64,000 bases of DNA from assembly GCF_043555875.1 (NCBI RefSeq), contig NZ_JBIGHW010000001.1, positions 248,001-312,000 of the forward strand. Direction: 5' to 3'. Source of the DNA: Pelomonas margarita. GTDB taxonomy: Bacteria; Pseudomonadota; Gammaproteobacteria; Burkholderiales; Burkholderiaceae_C. The notes beneath the pieces were generated by a model. The model was not told the DNA's origin and searched no databases. It saw only the letters and a program-made list of their open reading frames with translations. This document shows positions 60,664 through 64,000 of this stretch, in pieces (the first letter of the stretch is position 1; each line of letters opens with the position of its first letter). A program made the position numbers and the translations under genes.

Positions 60664-61635
60664 TCAGCCGCCCACGGCGCGCAGCAGCGGTGGCAGCGTG
60701 TCGGCGCTGTCGTCCGCCGTCAGCTGGCGCTGCGCGTCCACCACCTCGCGGGTCAGCGGCGAGGCGAAGGTCTGGATGAAGGCGTACACGTAGTCGCGCA
60801 GGTAGGCGCTGCGGCGAACGGCCAGCCGCGTCATGTTGTCGGCGAACAGGTGGCGCGCGTCCAGCGCGCGCAGCTGGCGGTCGCGCTCGTCGTCGAATGC
60901 GATGGCCGCGACGATGCCCACGCCCAGGCCCAGCTCCACGTAGGTCTTGATGACGTCGGCATCCATCGCGCTGAGCACGATGTGCGGCGCGAGCTGCGCG
61001 CTGGCGAAGGCCTCGTCGATGTGCGAGCGGCCGGTGTAGCCAGGCTCGTAGGTGATGATGGGGAACTGCGCCAGCCGGGCCAGCGTGAGCGGGCCGTCCA
61101 GCAGCGGATGGCCCGGCGGTACGACGACCGAATGCGTCCAGCGGTAGCAGGGCAGGGCGATCAGCTCGGGGTACTCGGCCAGTGCCTCGGTGGCGATGCC
61201 CACGTCTGCCTCGCCGTCCAACAGCAGCCGCGCGATCTGTTGCGGCGAGCCCTGCTGCAGGTGCAGGCTGACGTCGGGGTGGTGGGCGCGGAAGTCGCGC
61301 ACGGCCGGTGGCAGCGCGTAGCGGGCCTGGCTGTGCGTGGCGGCGATGCGCAGCCGGCCGCTGCCGGCCTGCGCGAAGTCGTCGGCCGCGCGCTTGAGGT
61401 TCTCGGCCTCCTGCAGCAGCCGCTCGATGACAGGCAGCACGTGTTCGCCCGGTTCTGTCAGGCCCGTGAGGCGCTTGCCCACGCGCACGAACAGCTCGAT
61501 GCCCAGTTCTTCCTCCAGCTCGCGGATCTGCCGGCTGACGCCGGGCTGGGACGTGTGCAACGCCTGGGCGACCTCGGTCAAATTGAAGCCGCGGCGCTGG
61601 GCTTCGCGGACGGAACGGAGCTGCTGAAAGTTCAT
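60664..61635 (-). CDS. cysB: CysB/Cbl-type LysR regulator
   Basis: 323 aa. CysB-like start MNFQQLRSVREAQRRGFNLTEVAQALHTSQPGVSRQIRELEEELGIELF and substrate domain with GEHVLPVIERLLQEAENLKRAADDFAQAGSGRLRIAATHSQARYALPP. Length and the FNLTEVA..TSQPGVSRQI signature are of CysB rather than other LysR types. Probably controls sulfur uptake genes, perhaps sbp. Symbol used loosely: Cbl-like function is possible. Confidence 0.9.
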   Translation of the reverse strand: MNFQQLRSVREAQRRGFNLTEVAQALHTSQPGVSRQIRELEEELGIELFVRVGKRLTGLTEPGEHVLPVIERLLQEAENLKRAADDFAQAGSGRLRIAATHSQARYALPPAVRDFRAHHPDVSLHLQQGSPQQIARLLLDGEADVGIATEALAEYPELIALPCYRWTHSVVVPPGHPLLDGPLTLARLAQFPIITYEPGYTGRSHIDEAFASAQLAPHIVLSAMDADVIKTYVELGLGVGIVAAIAFDDERDRQLRALDARHLFADNMTRLAVRRSAYLRDYVYAFIQTFASPLTREVVDAQRQLTADDSADTLPPLLRAVGG

Positions 61636-61766
61636 GCGGCGGCATTCTGGAGAGACGGCGCGCGGCTGTCGTCGAACGAATCGCGATATCGATATGCAAA
61701 TCCCGACACCATCGTCGGGCTTGCCGACTCACTACAGTCGCGGCTTCCCGCACTTGGAGATCTGCG

Positions 61767-62648
61767 ATGACCCGTCCGCACGAGATTCCGGCCGAGGCCT
61801 GGCCGCTGTTCGACCGCTATGTGCATGGCGACCTGAGCCGGCGCGGCTTTCTGGATCAGGCGGCGCGCTTTGCAGGCGGCCCGGCTGGCGCCGCCGCGCT
61901 GCTGGCTGCGCTGAGCCCCAGCTTCGCGGCCGCGCAGCAGGTCAGGCCCGATGACGCGCGCCTTGCCACGCGCCGCCAGGCCTTTGCGTCGCCGGACGGC
62001 AATGGCGAAGTGAAGGGCTATCTCGCCAAGCCGGCGGGTGCGACGGGCAAGCTGCCGGCCGTGCTGGTGATCCACGAGAACCGTGGCCTGAACCCGCACA
62101 TCGAGGACATCGCTCGCCGCGTGGCACTGGCGGGTTATGTTGCCTATGCGCCCGACGCGCTGACGCCGCTGGGCGGCTACCCCGGCACCGAGGACGAGGC
62201 GCGTGCCCTGTTCCAGAAGCTGGACCCTGCCAAGGCGCGGGCCGACATCGTCGCCAGCGCCCGCGCGCTGCTGACGCTGCCGGAATCCACCGGCAAGGTG
62301 GGCGCGGTGGGCTTCTGCTGGGGCGGGGCGCTGTCCAGCCATGTCGCCACCCAGGTGCCCGAGCTGGCCGTGGCCGTGCCGTTCTACGGCGGTGCGCCGG
62401 CCGCCGAGGAGGTGGCTCGCATCAAGGCGCGGCTGCAGCTGCACTACGCGGCCAACGACGAGCGCGTGAACGCCACCTGGCCGGCCTACGAGGCGGCGCT
62501 GAAGGCCGCCGGCACGCGCTACGAGATGTTCAGCTATGCCGGCACGCAGCACGGCTTCAACAACGACACGACACCTCGCTACGACGCGGCCGCCGCGCAG
62601 TTGGCGTGGGAGCGCATGCTGGCGGTGTTCAAGGCCACGCTGGCGTAG
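61767..62648 (+). CDS. Dienelactone hydrolase-family protein, exported
   Basis: 293 aa. TAT-like leader LSRRGFLDQAARFAG..AALLAALSPSFAAAQ. Alpha/beta-hydrolase with Cys nucleophile in GFCWGG, Asp in YAANDERV and His in TQHGFNND. Similar exported DLH proteins are widespread. Substrate unknown; function in aromatic degradation with the dioxygenase upstream is possible. Confidence 0.9.
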   Translation: MTRPHEIPAEAWPLFDRYVHGDLSRRGFLDQAARFAGGPAGAAALLAALSPSFAAAQQVRPDDARLATRRQAFASPDGNGEVKGYLAKPAGATGKLPAVLVIHENRGLNPHIEDIARRVALAGYVAYAPDALTPLGGYPGTEDEARALFQKLDPAKARADIVASARALLTLPESTGKVGAVGFCWGGALSSHVATQVPELAVAVPFYGGAPAAEEVARIKARLQLHYAANDERVNATWPAYEAALKAAGTRYEMFSYAGTQHGFNNDTTPRYDAAAAQLAWERMLAVFKATLA

Positions 62649-62734
62649 AGCGGGTTGCAACCCGCCATCGGTTGGCTGCCGCAGCGCCGGTGGACCCGGC
62701 GATCTCGCCGTTCAACGGGGCATCCGCTCAGGGT

Positions 62735-63145
62735 TCACGAGCCAGCTGCTCGCGTGTAGGCGAGCCCGATGCAGCCAAGCCCGCTCAGGCTCAAGGCCGC
62801 CAGCGTCAGGGCCATGCCCAGCAGTTGCGTGCTGCGGCCGCCCCAGCCCAGCACGCCTGCGGCATGCAGCAGCCGCCCCAGCAGCAAGCTCATGCCAAGC
62901 ATCACGAGCCAGGCCGGCGCGACGCCGCTCAGTTCAAGCAATAGCATCAGGAGCAGCGCCATCGGCGCCGTCTCGCTGAAGTTGCCGTGGGCCCGAATAC
63001 GCCTGAGGAGCGTGCGGTCACCACCATCCAGGAAGTTGATGCCCGAGCGCACGCGTTGGGCGATCACGAGTGCGGTCAGCATGCACTGCAGCAGGGCGCA
63101 GGTGCCCGCGAACAGCAAGGTCCAGTGAACAGGTGCAGCTGACAA
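62735..63145 (-). CDS. MAPEG-family membrane protein
   Basis: 136 aa, four hydrophobic spans. HWTLLFAGTCALLQCMLTALVIAQRVRSGINFLDGGD and RAHGNFSETAPMALLLMLLLEL are the MAPEG (YecN-like) pattern. The start is TTG at 63145: GAAGGAG lies 7 nt upstream, while upstream in-frame ATG candidates have no such site. Glutathione-related activity is only suggested by family. Confidence 0.82.
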   Translation of the reverse strand: MSAAPVHWTLLFAGTCALLQCMLTALVIAQRVRSGINFLDGGDRTLLRRIRAHGNFSETAPMALLLMLLLELSGVAPAWLVMLGMSLLLGRLLHAAGVLGWGGRSTQLLGMALTLAALSLSGLGCIGLAYTRAAGS

Positions 63146-63173
63146 GAAGCACTCCTTCCGGGGAGAGATGGTG

Positions 63174-63590
63174 TCAGGCGGATTGCAGCACGACCTGCTC
63201 CAGGCGTTGCATCGACTTGGGCAGGTCTTTGCGCATGCCCGACCCGATGACGCGGCCGAAGAACCACCCGAGGGCGCCCTTGAAGACGACCCGATGCGTC
63301 GCCAGTGTGCCGCCACCGGTGGGGTGAAGCTCGTACTCGAAGCGCATCGTGCACAGCGGCAGCCTGCACTCCACGGCGAAGCCTTGATCGAGCTTCACGT
63401 CGACGAAGCGGACCGTCGATTTCGGACCGGACTTGGGCTCCACCACGCCGGTTGCGCCACTGACGAAGGCGCCGTCGAGGGACGACGCCTTGAGGTCGGC
63501 GTCCCAGTCGCGCCAAGAGGCTACGTCGGCGTAGCGAGCAAAGATGCGCGCGGGGGCGGCCGCGATGCGCTGGGTGTGTTCGAACTGCAT
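63174..63590 (-). CDS. SRPBCC-fold (polyketide cyclase-like) protein
   Basis: 138 aa. START-like fold: QFEHTQRIAAAPARIFARYADVASWRDWDADLKASSLDG is the usual N-terminal pattern of the SRPBCC family. Hydrophobic-ligand binding; no catalytic role shown. ATG 63590. Lies 28 bp upstream of the MAPEG start on the same strand. Confidence 0.83.
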   Translation of the reverse strand: MQFEHTQRIAAAPARIFARYADVASWRDWDADLKASSLDGAFVSGATGVVEPKSGPKSTVRFVDVKLDQGFAVECRLPLCTMRFEYELHPTGGGTLATHRVVFKGALGWFFGRVIGSGMRKDLPKSMQRLEQVVLQSA

Positions 63591-63630
63591 GTTTTTTCCC
63601 TGTTGGGTGTGAAGGCGTTGCTGGTGAGTG

Positions 63631-63984
63631 TCAGAGCGGCGAGAAGGCCACCTGCCGGACTTCGATGACACCGAACTGCGCGGCTGGGCATTGGGCCGCC
63701 CAGCCGGTGGCCTCGGGTTCGCCGGGGACATCGATGAGGTAGTAGCCGCCGATCTGGGTATCGCCGGGCAGGGCCGGGCCATCTTCGGTCTGGATGCGGC
63801 CGGCCTTGGCGAAGACGCGCTGCGAGGTTTCAGGGGGCGCCAGTTGCCCGGCTGCGAGCAGCACGCCAGCCTGGATGAGCTGATGGTTGAAACCCATCAT
63901 GGCCTCCATCATGCGCGCCGCGTCTGCGGCGGTAACCGTTGCCAGGGCGGCGGGCTTGAACTGGCACATCAGCAGGAATTTCAT
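63631..63984 (-). CDS. YCII-related protein
   Basis: 117 aa, ferredoxin-like alpha+beta fold of the YCII/DGPF group (MKFLLMCQFKP at start, GGYYLIDVPGEPEATGWAAQCPAAQFGVIEVRQV near the end). Members are often found near ECF sigma factors; none is in this window. Function unknown. Runs 40 bp before the SRPBCC gene. Confidence 0.85.
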   Translation of the reverse strand: MKFLLMCQFKPAALATVTAADAARMMEAMMGFNHQLIQAGVLLAAGQLAPPETSQRVFAKAGRIQTEDGPALPGDTQIGGYYLIDVPGEPEATGWAAQCPAAQFGVIEVRQVAFSPL

Positions 63985-64000
63985 GGTGTCTTCCGAAGGA

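Noticed and set aside
1..64000. CRISPR arrays, tRNA or rRNA genes
   Set aside because: I saw no regularly spaced direct repeats and no recognisable tRNA or rRNA sequence while reading the window; a short tRNA could still be missed by eye.

Overview
The window is high-G+C, densely coded DNA of a Gram-negative betaproteobacterium. The gene types (fused PabB-PabC, orphan GluQ-RS, many LysR regulators, the ParD-like/methionine aminopeptidase pair, pirin-WrbA next to a LysR gene), the many ATGA/GTGA stop-start overlaps and the style of carbohydrate locus suggest Burkholderiales near Roseateles/Mitsuaria/Rubrivivax. That placement is inference; there is no rRNA gene in the window and I saw no tRNA gene.

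Layout. 1-6.1 kb: housekeeping genes (Ste24-type protease, oligoribonuclease, PabBC fusion carrying an in-frame palindromic insertion, RhlE-like helicase behind a long leader, GNAT acetyltransferase). 6.1-33.1 kb: a large plant-glycan locus. A minus-strand operon (13.6 to 6.1 kb) encodes a sugar-binding protein, two ABC permeases, a double-domain SGNH esterase, an AGE-family mannose isomerase/epimerase and a GH5 endoglucanase/mannanase. Facing away are a GH2 beta-mannosidase, a TonB-dependent receptor and two tandem tryptophan-halogenase-like flavoproteins. After a 2.2-kb foreign island come a GH1 beta-glucosidase, a fructokinase, a LacI-type regulator, a GPH sugar permease and a GH27 alpha-galactosidase. 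Together they can account for uptake, deacetylation, debranching and hydrolysis of acetylated galactoglucomannan, with mannose passing through fructose to fructose-6-phosphate. A galactose/arabinose 1-dehydrogenase at 36.7 kb could take the released galactose. Copies of a GTTTA-S-TAAAC palindrome lie upstream of three of the transcription units; a different, CG-centred palindrome precedes the receptor.

22.95-25.15 kb is a visibly A+T-richer island: the 3' end of a group II intron (RT fragment plus domains V/VI) abuts two minus-strand genes (an unknown protein and an Mrr-type restriction enzyme), separated by a sequence with the layout of an integron attC site. This looks like a small integrase-less cassette cluster carrying a defence gene.

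33-48 kb is mixed: a redox protein and LysR pair, a cold-shock/DUF1294 protein, a DODA dioxygenase, a three-gene SMC condensin operon (MksF-E-B/JetABC-like, no nuclease subunit), a tartrate/D-malate dehydrogenase with its LysR, a ParD-like gene with a 28-bp perfect palindromic operator overlapping map, and MgtC and PilZ proteins. 48-64 kb: a tandem FKBP, a LytTR two-component system with two paralogous exported proteins, GluQ-RS, LysR-pirin-WrbA, a DUF1800/DUF1501 pair, an orphan sulfate-binding protein with a CysB-like regulator nearby, an exported intradiol dioxygenase-like protein, a dienelactone hydrolase, MAPEG, SRPBCC and YCII proteins.
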